DNA of 64,000 nucleotides from Deroplatys truncata (Eukaryota > Arthropoda > Insecta > Mantodea > Mantidae): contig CM060989.1 of assembly GCA_030765065.1 (NCBI GenBank), positions 57,488,001-57,552,000 on the forward strand, read 5' to 3'. The position numbers and the translations under genes were made by a program. The notes below the pieces were generated by a model. That model did not search any database. It saw nothing but the letters and a program-made list of their open reading frames with translations, and was not told the DNA's origin. Below, in pieces: positions 54,985 to 64,000 of the stretch (positions are counted from its first letter, which is position 1; the number at the start of each line of letters is the position of its first letter).

Positions 54985-56031
54985 CGAGGGCTGTCTCAGA
55001 AGTACCCGACCTAACAAAGAAAACAAAAATTTGGGGCAAAACGTCTTTATTTCTCTACATAGTCTCCTTTCAGCTCGATACACTTTTCCCAGCGATGTTC
55101 AATAGCTTCGATACCCTGTTTATAGTGAGAACCGTCAAATTCTGCAAAATAGCCATCAACTGCAAACTCCACCTCTTCAATGTTGGCAAATATTTTACCA
55201 CCAAGCTATTTCTTCAACTTTGGAAACAGAAAATAATCAGAGAGAGCTAAACCTGGCGAATAGGGTGCATGAGGAAGCAATTCAAACTTTAACTCACTGA
55301 TTATGGCTGTGGTGATAATGGATGTGTGAACTGGTGAATTGTCTTGATGAAACAGAACCTTCTTTTTCACTAAATGCGGCCGTTTTTGCTTGATTTCATC
55401 ATTCAAACGCTACAATAAGTTTTCATAATACTCACCATTGATTGCTTTTCCTTTTTGAAGATAATCAATGAAAATTATCACACGCGCATCCCAAAAAAAA
55501 CTGACGCCATGACCTTGCCTGCAGATGGAACTGTCTTCGCCTTCTTTGTAGCCGATTCTCCCCTTTCAATCCACTGTTTTGACTGTCCCTTCGTCTCAGG
55601 TGTGAAGTGATGGACCCGTGTTTCATCCATGATAATGAATCGACGCAAAAACTTGGCTTTATTGCAGCAAAACATCGCCAAACACTCGACTGAAACATCC
55701 CTCGCTTAAACTCTGCCACCCAAGATTTTACAGTTGTAAACGAAGGAGCAGACTCCCCCCAGAATAGAATCTAGCTCAGCTTTAATATTATTTGGACTAA
55801 GACCTTTCAAATGAAAGTATTGTATCACATAACGATGGCCAGTTTTAGCCATGTTTACAAATTCGCTGAGAGAGTTCACTTTTAATGGCTGCCAAACAAT
55901 TATTAAATAACGTAGCATCGTCAAACTTCAAACTTAAGCTTTATAAGGTTGGTACTTGCTACCACAGTCATTTGTTTGAAACAACAACCGCTATTTAAAC
56001 GTCAGGTCGGATACTTCTGGGACTGCCCTCG
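54985..56031 (-). mobile_element. Mariner element M1, near full length
   Basis: TA flanks (54983-54984 and 56032-56033). The ends are CGAGGGCTGTCTCAGAAGTA and, reversed, CGAGGGCAGTCCCAGAAGTA. It is 1047 bp, slightly shorter than a typical 1.3 kb mariner. The same subfamily is at 16443-17262 in the opposite orientation. Confidence 0.9.
55030..55855 (-). pseudogene. Mariner DD34D transposase pseudogene
   Basis: On the minus strand it starts MAKTGHRYVIQYFHLKG. FCCNKAKFLRRFIIMDET carries the first Asp. HQDNSPVH carries the second. PYSPGLALSDYFLF carries the third, with 34 residues between the second and third, the mariner signature. SPGL replaces the usual SPDL. The end reads WEKCIELKGDYVEK and a stop, the normal C-terminus. 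The second helix-turn-helix region (cf. 16811-16930) is missing between residues GVCSFVYN and FKRGMFQSS, which explains the short length. Frameshifts are present. Confidence 0.88.
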
Positions 56032-56186
56032 TATAACGAAAGTGTAATGTAGCTATTTCTCAAAAGTTTATCTCAATTAAAATGAAGTAGATGGTAAAAT
56101 AAGCTTTCGTAAGAATAGTTTGTATACCTACTAATAAACGATAGAGTAGAGAAGGTCATTTAAACGTAACACATCAGATTTTTTAA

Positions 56187-56650
56187 ATGCTTTCTTTGCA
56201 GTTAAGCTTTTGTACCGCGTTTTCACATGTTGCATTTTTGCGAGTTGTAATTGGTTTAAGAAGTGAAAGTGCTGGCAGCAATTTAGGCCCTTGTCAGTGC
56301 CGCATGTTGCATAACTTGGGAAACTCTGCTGCATTCCTTAGATATCAAATGGCCATTCTCATGAAAAGAAACAAATTCATCGAGGTTGTAAAAACTGGTT
56401 TGGAAAAAAAGGCAGTAATAACCAGAAGGTACAACATACATCCAGCCGGTAGCGGAAGTGATGTCACGGTGCTGCGAGGACGCGGGCAATCACATGGAAC
56501 CTTGTATGTCCTGTGTTCGTTTCTCAGGCACGCCCTTATGTTTATGATAATCAAGACCCGGATTTTGGTGACCCAAAATGTTTGAAAAAGACCTATAAAA
56601 TTACTAAAATTTAAAATAAAAGACATAATGATTACAAAACATGACCTAAA
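56187..56650. other. Unassigned DNA
   Basis: A 132-codon plus-strand frame (56187-56585) begins at the T tract of the repeat. It has no recognised domain and no flanking gene signals. I do not call it a gene. Confidence 0.35.
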
Positions 56651-57285
56651 TATGTGATGTGTTACATTAGCATGACTTTGTCTCCCCTCTATCGTTTATT
56701 AGTAGGGATAGAAAAATTATTCTTGGGAAAGTTTATTTTTTCTATCTACTTCCAAGATAAATCTTTACAGAAAAAACTACATTACACAGTTCGTTATAGA
56801 TACAAAGAGAATAGCGATAGTTAATGTATAATGATTATTCAAGATTAACGCTTACAAGTTATACAAAATTACTTACAAATGAAGAGGACTTCACATGCTA
56901 TTCCCAGAAAATTCGAATATACATTTTATTTGTCATGTAAATATCTTTAATATATGACATTTTAATCAAAATTGTTAGAGCCATCTTTTAGAAAATAAAA
57001 AATTTCGAAAAATGTTCCATGTAAAGGGTAGTTGGGGTTCGGGGAATTTTGTTGAAAACCTTCGTGTCCCAACTTTGGAAGATATTAAACGTAAATGCCA
57101 AGTTTGGTATTTATCCGACTTTTCGTTTTTGAGTTATGGTGTTCGCAGTCACAGATTGCCCTTTTTTCTAAAAATGCTTTTATTTAGATTCAGGATGGCT
57201 CAAAAATACATTTCTGGTGAAATCTCGACATCGAATTTTTGGGTGAAATACAATACTTCTACTTACTATATGTAGTAGAGAAAGT
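56651..57285 (-). repeat. Old family A/B copy
   Basis: From TATGTGATGTGTTACATTAG to ATGTAGTAGAGAAAGT, with a central deletion between GATACAAAGAGAATAGCG and ACGCTTACAAGTTATAC. The CA tract is absent. Confidence 0.83.
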
Positions 57286-57514
57286 AAAAAATGTCAGCAA
57301 AACGGTTAGATCTTATATCTCATACCTTTCTTCAACAACAGTCTGGGTTTTGTCTGAACGAAAAGAACATTTGAAACCTAAAGAATGTATTATAATTTGT
57401 GATTTTTCGAGAAAAAAACTATACCTTTTTCATACAAGATTTCGTTCAGGAACAATAACCAGGCAACAATTCATCCATTTGTAATTTACTTTAAAGAAAA
57501 CAATAGCTTAAAAC

Positions 57515-58354
57515 AAAAAATCTGATGTGTTACACTCACATGACTTTCTCTACTCTTGTACAAACTATTTTTACAATCGCTTTTCTCCATATGCTTCATG
57601 TTAATCGAGATGTTAATCTTATTGCTAATTTTCTTGTAGATGCAAGGGGAATTGGTAGGCTTTAAGCGATAGTCAAATATTTTAAGAGCTGGTTGCTATG
57701 TGGAGTATTCCATTCTCTTTGCATTACCAGGGCAAAAAAAATGAATAACCAATTCCCATTTGAGAAAAACTATAAGTATTGGAAAATTTAAGGGAATAAC
57801 AAGGAATATCTTGAAAATGGTTCACCCAACAAAAAAAATGTATATGACATAAATTGTGTATTTTAACGCGATCTACATTTTTTGTGTAGTAAAATTGTCT
57901 ATCTTTTATGGTTTACCAGTTATGCAAAAGTCGTTCACAATGAAGAATACTTTTGGAGACATTCTCAGAAAATTCAAGATATACATTTTATTTGTCAAAA
58001 GTATCTTAAATATATGATATTTTAATCAAAATCGTTAGAGCCATTTCCGAAAAAAGTAAAATTTTCGAAAAATGTTCCATGTAAAGGGTAGTCCGGGTGT
58101 GGGGATTTTCTTGAAAACCTTCGTGTCGCATCTCTGGAAGATACTGAACCTAAATACCAAGTTTGGTGTTTATCCGACTGTTCGTTTCTGAGTTATGCTG
58201 TTCACAGGCAGACACACACACGGACATGTTTCCAAAAGTGCTTTTTTTGGATTCAGAGGGCCTCAAAACATATATTTCCGGTGAAATCTCGGTATCGAAT
58301 TTTTGGGTGGAATACAATACTTCCCCTACTTACTATACGTAGTAGAGAAAGTAA
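57515..58354 (-). repeat. Family A/B, young copy (short B variant)
   Basis: A6 at the left (57515-57520), TCTGATGTGTTACACTC, to GTAGTAGAGAAAGT at 58351. The right flank is AATTAT rather than a pure A tract, so one side has mutated or the target was imperfect. Confidence 0.88.
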
Positions 58355-58461
58355 TTATATTGTAATATCAGAAAGTTTAAAACATATAAATGCGTTCATT
58401 TGTTCCAACGCCAGTTAACATATATCCTAAAGTAGGAAACAAAGTAGGAAAGAATAGTTAA

Positions 58462-59405
58462 GCGGTCAAGGTACTCTGAAATGGTAAAAAATCACATTTT
58501 TTGTTTTATGCACCAATAAAATCTCTATTATTTCGTTTCAGAAAATATATACTTTTTGGGGGATTAAGAACTTTTTAAGACATTTAAATACCATTTAAAT
58601 GCCCGTCTGCATTCCTTTAAAGCTGTCATGCAACGCCCCTTTTTAGGACATTTTTGTATCTTTCAACAACGAACGACTATATCATGCCCAGCGAGCAGTT
58701 CAGCAATTAACGGTGAAGGACCAAGAGAAGGCAATCAGAAAAACTGAAGCAATCCAGGAATGAAGGTGCAGATGATTATGAACCCTGGAATGTACTGAAG
58801 TGTGCCATAATTTTAATGCTCAAACTTTAAATTCAATTTTCTCAAAACAATATTTTTGAATACTTATGTACCTTTTACTCAGAAAGTATGAGAAGTAGAG
58901 AGCTGAAATTTTCAGTACATGTATGCAACACACAGTTAAAGTTTCTGAATCACAAATCATAATTTTATAGTGTATTTTAGGTATATTAAGAAAGCAACAA
59001 CATTGCAAATTGTCCATATTTTTGCTTTTTTGACTTTGCAAATAATTTTTTTTCAATTTCTAGTGAACTGATATACATAACTAAATAACTGAGGTTCAAA
59101 AGATAGCTGATTATACTAAGAACAAGAATGCAAAAGTATGATTCTGTATTGCAAGTAGTAACAGAGAAATAGATACAGGAATTCGCATGTTTTATGAGTA
59201 AATTTTATTATTTTTCTGCTGAATGAAATAATTTTTGCGGACTCAACTACTTAAGCTATCAATGCAAACAACCACTTGAAATAATTGTCATGATTTATAG
59301 AATAATTCATAAAAATTTCAGGAAAAACCATTGAGAACTTTAAGAGTAGTGGTAATTTAACACAGTTAAGGTGTAATTTCCATGTGTTCAGACTACCTTG
59401 TCCCT
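58462..59405. mobile_element. Short TTAA-target (piggyBac-type) element, copy 2
   Basis: TTAA at 58458-58461 and 59406-59409. The ends are GCGGTCAAGGTACTCTGAA and, reversed, AGGGACAAGGTAGTCTGAA. It aligns with the reverse of 52497-53405 along its length (for example GAAGCAATCCAGGAATGAAG). It is 944 bp. Confidence 0.88.
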
Positions 59406-59409
59406 TTAA

Positions 59410-60160
59410 CTTTTCATGTGGCGGTAGCGCTCAGTACAAGAAAAGAATACAATTGTAAACACTTTTTTTTTTATGAGTTTGGGTCGAATGGAATTTCCTC
59501 GCCTCTTCACACGGCAAGGGGCCTTGTGATGTAATTGGGGGAACAACTGAACGTCTAGCAGCGAAAGCCAGTCTCCAGCCAGACAAGATCACATCACAGC
59601 ACCTCATAAATTCTTTACTTGGACGCAAAATCATATTACAAACATTACATTTAATGTTTTACTGTCAATCAGCACAACAAGAGAGTAGTATTTTGTAGGC
59701 ATGATGTGAAAACCGAAAACCAATAACAAGCACGTTAAAGCTACATTGCTTTGAATCATTATCAATATCTGAAGCTGTAGTGAAGTTATATTCGTTTCAA
59801 AGTGAAGGAAAAAAGGTTTCCGTTTAAACAACCGTGCTAGGTATGATTTAGATTGTTTCTCTGTCTTGGAACGAACTTGAACGCTCCCAGTCCTTGTCAG
59901 CTACAGTGGATCCCAGCTCGACTTGATACGTACGGCCTCCGGATGACCACCAGCCACACGACTAGGTAAATAATTTAATTCTAAATGGATCACAAATAAC
60001 ACTTTCGTGATATTTGCCATGCTGTTATAAAATATGGAAGAAGTGTTTTTTTCAACTTTTTAAGTAGTTGATGTTATACTTAATTTAAATTCTAAAATTA
60101 AATGCCTTTTTTTTTTTTAAAAAAAAATAGATATATTTTGTTTAAAATGTCTTTATACTA
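59410..60160. other. Unassigned DNA
   Basis: It includes T and A runs near 60110-60130. Minus-strand frames of 66-67 codons (59431-59831) have no recognised domain. Confidence 0.4.
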
Positions 60161-61212
60161 CAGAGTGAGCCAAAAGACTCCGAGCCGGCTGTGCGGTATT
60201 TTTCCTGTCCCCATCTTCGGCCCTCGTTGCCGTCTGACGCTATCATAGGAAGGCGCGGATGAAACCATACAACATTTTAAAAACTAGTTTTAAAGGCTTT
60301 ACTAACCAACTTTACAAAGAAGATGCTGAAACTGGCCACCGTCGTTGTCCATACATTTTTGGCACCTCTTTGGGAAACTATCCATCACTCGCCGTAGTTC
60401 ACGGTGAGAAATTTCCTGGCGGATATTTTGTTTTTAATTCTTCCAGGGTGTGTGGGTTTGTCTTGTACACTTTATGTATTCCGGAGGGGTATTTTATGAA
60501 CAATATTACCGGCTACGCGGTGTTTTTCCACTGGGCGTGTGGAAATATGATAAAAACATGATAACGCACTGCTGCTATAAACAAAGTCACGCTGTTGTGG
60601 TTTTGCTTTGCAGTGTGAAGTGCAGTTTTGAGTTGACGGAGATGTGATGTGATGTGGTTCAGTTATTACGAGTTTTTTTATTATTTTGTCCTGTACTTAG
60701 TCACAAAGTAGATTATGGCTCAGTATATGTTTTCTACTGCACAGCGTGTATTTATTTATGATTCGTATGTGTTAACTCGGTCAGCTCGCCAAGTGAAAGT
60801 ACGATTTGCAGAAAGATTTCCATGTAAAAGTTCCAGGTCGTACAACAATACATGAACTTTACAGTAAATTTCAGGCCACAGAAAGTGTTCAGGCTAAGAA
60901 ATCTAAAGGACGGCGTTCGATTCTTACCGAAGAAACATTAGACGACATCGGTCATCGTTTGGAAAATTCCCCCCAAAAATTCCATGATGGACAGTTTCCT
61001 AAACAGGTGCCAAAAATGTATGGACAACAACGGTGGCCAGTTTCAGCATTTCCTTTCATAAAGTTGGTAAGTAAAGTCTTTAAAAGTAGTTTTAAAAATG
61101 TTGTATGGTTTCATCCGCGCCTTTCTATGATAACGGCAGACGGCAACGAGCGCCGAGGACGCGGACAGGAAAAACACCGCGCAGGCGGTTCGGAGTCTCT
61201 TGGCTCACTCTG
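60161..61212 (+). mobile_element. Mariner-like element M2 with very long inverted repeats, copy 2
   Basis: TA flanks (60159-60160 and 61213-61214). The ends are the same as at 21599-22605, again with inverted repeats of about 215-230 bp. The centre retains the N-terminal transposase piece (RQVKVRFAERFP, then a frameshift; SILTEETLDDIGHRLENSPQ) and joins the right repeat at the same place as copy 1. Confidence 0.88.
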
Positions 61213-61428
61213 TATATGAAGAAAGTGCATTATCTGAGATTTCAAATGAGATATTTACAAAATCTCTAACATAGAAAGGGCCGGAACTATGCGTATTTAA
61301 ACATGTCAAGATGGTGCTACTTCTGAAAATTCGTTACTTAGTAACAGGCATAATATTATTGTTAAATTAGTAGATTATGATACAGCTGTTAAAAATAAGA
61401 CCACTTTTAACATGTGTGGCATATACTA
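61213..61428. other. Unassigned DNA
   Basis: Short AT-rich spacer; nothing recognised. Confidence 0.4.
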
Positions 61429-61543
61429 TTTTTACTTTCCTTACTACGTATAGTAAGTAGGGGAAGTATTGTATTCCATCCAAAAATTCGATACCGAGAT
61501 TTCACCGGAAATACATGTTTTGAGACCCCCTGAATAAAAAAAA
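61429..61543 (+). repeat. Family A/B, 5' fragment interrupted at its own A tract
   Basis: T5 (61429-61433), ACTTTCCTTACTACGTATAG and GAGACCCCCTGAAT up to an A8 tract (61536-61543). In intact copies this tract continues into GCATTTTTGG. Here an oppositely oriented array begins instead. Confidence 0.88.
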
Positions 61544-62468
61544 TCTGATGTGTTACACTCACATGACTTTCTCTACTCTTGTACAATCTATTTTTACAAA
61601 CGCCTATTCTCCATATGCTTCATATTAATCGAGATATCGAGATGTTAATCTTATTTGTAATTTTCTTGTAGATGCAAGGTGAATATGGTAGCTTTTAAGC
61701 GATAGTCAAATATTTTATCGCTGGTTGCTATGTGGCGCATTCCATTCTCTTTGCATGTCCAGGACATAAAAAATCTGATGTGTTACACTCACGTGACTTT
61801 CTCTACTCTTATACAATCTATTTTTACAAACGCCTATTCTCCATATGCTTCATGTTAATCGAGATGTCAATCTTATTGGTAATTTTCTTGTAGATGCAAG
61901 GGGAATATGGTAGCTTTTAAGCGATAGTCAAATATTTTAACGCTGGTTGCTATGTGGCGCATTCCATTCTCTTTGCATGTCCAGGACATAAAAAAATGAA
62001 TAACGAATTTGAGAAAAAGTACAAGTATTGGAAAATTTAAGGAAATAACAAGCAATATCTCGAAAACGGTTCACTCAACAAAAGAAATGTATATGAAATA
62101 AGTTGTGTATTTTAACGCGATCTACATTTTTTGTGTAGTAACATTTTGTCTATCTCTTATGGTTTACCAGTTATGCAAAAGTCGTTCACAATGAAGAATA
62201 CTTTTGGAGACATTCCCAGAAAATTCGAGATATACATTTCATTTCTCATGACATTATCTTAAATATATGATATTTTCATCAAAATCGTTAGAGCCATTTT
62301 TGAGAAAATTAAAATTTTCGAAAAACGTTCCATGTAAAGGGTAGTCTGGGGTAGGGGGATTTTCTTGAAAACCTTCGTGTCGCATCTCTGGAAGATATTG
62401 AACCTAAATACCAAGTTTGGTGTTTATCCGACTGTTCGTTTTGGAGTTATGCTGTTCACAGACACACA

Positions 62469-62506
<38 letters not shown>

Positions 62507-64000
62507 CATGTTTCCAAAAATGCCTTTTTTGGATTCAGGAGGTCTCAAAACATGTATTTCCGGTGAAATCTCGGTATCGAATTTTTGGGTGGAATGCAAT
62601 ACTTCCCCTACTTACTATACGTAGTAGAGAAAGTAAAAATGAATAACGAAGTTGAGAAAAAGTATAAGTATTGGAAAATTTAAGGAAATAACAAGCAATA
62701 TCTCGAAAACGGTTCACTCAACAAAAGAAATGTATATGACATAAGTTGTGTATTTTAACGCTATCTACATTTTTTGCGTAGTAAAATTTTGTCTATCTCT
62801 TATGGTTTACCAGTTATGCAAAAGTCGTTCACAATGAAGAATACTTTTGGAGACATTCCCAGAAAATTCGAGATATATTTTCATTTCTCATGACATTATC
62901 TTAAACATATGATATTTTCATCAAAATCGTTAGAGCCATTTTTGAGAAAATTAAAATTTTCGAAAAATGTTCCATGTAAAGGGTAGTCTGGGATGGGGGG
63001 ATTTTCTTGAAAACCTTCGTGTCGCATCTCTGGAAGATACTGAACCTAAATACCAAGTTTGATGTTTATCTGACTGTTCGTTTTTGAGTTATGCTGTTCA
63101 CAGACACACAGACACACACACACACACGCACACACAGACACACGGATATGTTTCCAAAAATGCTTTTTTTGGATTCAGGAGGTCTCAAAACATGTATTTC
63201 CGGTGAAATCTCGGTATCGAATTTTTGGGTGGAATGCAATACTTCCCCTACTTACTATACGTAGTAGAGAAAGTAAAAATGAATAACGAAGTTGAGAAAA
63301 AGTATAAGTATTGGAAAATTTAAGGGAATAACAAGCAATATCTCGCAAACGCTTCACTCAACAAAAGAAATGTATATGACATAAATTATGTATTTTAACG
63401 CGATCTACATTTTTCGTGCAGTAAAATGTTGTCTATCTCTTATGGTTTACCAGTTATGAAAAAGTCGTTCATAATGAAGAATACTTTTGGAGACATTCCC
63501 AGAAAATTTGAGATATACATTTTATTTGCCATGACAATATCTTAAACATATGATATTTTAATCAAAATCGTTAGAGCCGTTTTTGAGAAAATTAAATTTT
63601 TCGAAAAATGTTCCATGTAAAGGGTAGTCTGGGGTGGGGGGATTTTCTTGAAAACCTTCGTGTCGCATTTCTGAAAGATACTGAACGTAAATACCAAGTT
63701 TGGTGTTTATCCGACTGTTAGTTTTTGAGTTATGCTGTTCACAGACACACAGACACACAGACAGACACACAGACAGACACACACACGGACATGTTTCCAA
63801 AAATGCTTTTTTTGGATTCAGTGAATCTCAAAACATGTATTTCCGGTGAAATCTCGGTATCGAAATTTTGGGTGGAATACAATACTTCCCCTACTTACTA
63901 TACGTAGTAGAGAAAGTAAAAAATGAATAACGAATTTGAGAAAAAGTATAGGTATTGGAAAATTTAAGGAAATAACAAGCAATATCTCGAAAACGGTTCA
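61544..64000 (-). repeat. Family A/B tandem array: B'-B'-A'-A'-A'-A', runs off window
   Basis: Cassettes: B' 61544-61767, B' 61774-61989, A' 61997-62634, A' 62640-63274, A' 63280-63917 and A' from 63924 to the window end. All joints are A tracts of 5-7 bases. Read on the minus strand the order is A-A-A-A-B-B, the same rule as the array at 762-2482. The A units differ mainly in the CA/CAGA microsatellite (62461-62504, 63102-63143, 63742-63786). Confidence 0.92.

Larger units (their letters stand above)
54884..56186 (+). repeat. Old family A/B copy (right arm of an inverted pair), split by mariner M1
   Basis: The left part is at 54884-54984 (TCAGCTGTTTCTCACGATG to CCCTTTGTGCC). After the mariner it resumes at 56034 (TAACGAAAGTGTAATGTAGC) and ends with GTAACACATCAGA and T6 at about 56181-56186. 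Confidence 0.85.

Noticed and set aside
56187..56585. A 132-codon plus-strand frame after the repeat end
   Set aside because: It begins in the T tract of the repeat, and no domain, homologous copy or gene signal supports it.
61544..64000. CRISPR-like array or classic satellite
   Set aside because: Units of 220-640 bp with no unique spacers exclude CRISPR. The composite cassette order is explained by the dispersed A/B element.

Overview
This is repeat-dominated eukaryotic nuclear DNA, most likely from an arthropod, and within that probably an insect with a large genome. The evidence is AT-rich sequence, many decayed Tc1/mariner-type transposons with TA target duplications, several tRNA-derived SINE families with polymerase III A and B boxes, non-LTR retrotransposon remnants ending in (ATT)n, hAT and TTAA-type short elements, and solo LTR-like blocks. 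I recognise no intact host gene, rRNA, CRISPR array or bacterial-style operon. The species cannot be named from this sequence.

The dominant feature is a non-coding repeat, here called family A/B, present in about 27 full, partial or rearranged copies and covering roughly a third of the window. A full young copy is about 0.65-0.95 kb. It has an A cassette (about 640 bp, containing a CA/TG microsatellite at a fixed position) and a B cassette (about 220-300 bp). The cassettes are joined to each other, and to flanking DNA, at homopolymeric A/T tracts of 5-8 bases. An older, diverged subfamily of about 1.2 kb is also present. The element encodes nothing recognisable; its weak open frames are chance. 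I do not recognise the family, and it is the best candidate here for an undescribed mobile system.

Layout: 1-2482, a family A/B array (inverted A, then A-A-B-B). 2483-8700, a decayed LINE C-terminus, foldback and old A copies, two SINE families, a LINE reverse-transcriptase fragment and a short mariner-type element. 8745-16440, young A/B copies, family C repeats and a 1.3 kb mariner-like element. 16443-24495, mariner, hAT, LTR-like and long-inverted-repeat elements. 24496-28230, three old A copies. 28230-29700, unassigned DNA including a possible first exon. 29823-34188, one decayed LINE split by an A/B copy and by a mariner derivative. 34461-39316, A/B copies, a SINE and an LTR-like block. 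39441-41091, a GC-rich tandem repeat of three units of about 550 bp. 41146-48295, transposase debris and a tandem segmental duplication built from A/B copies. 48532-52300, more SINE, LTR-like and C repeats. 52310-56186, a deep nest (old A inverted pair, Tc1-like element, TTAA element, mariner). 56651-61212, A copies, the second TTAA element and the second long-inverted-repeat element. 61429-64000, a second A/B array that runs off the window.

The elements form a layered record of insertions. Junctions inside datable hosts (LINE coding sequence, old A copies, element E, family C) allow insertion sites and target duplications to be read directly.
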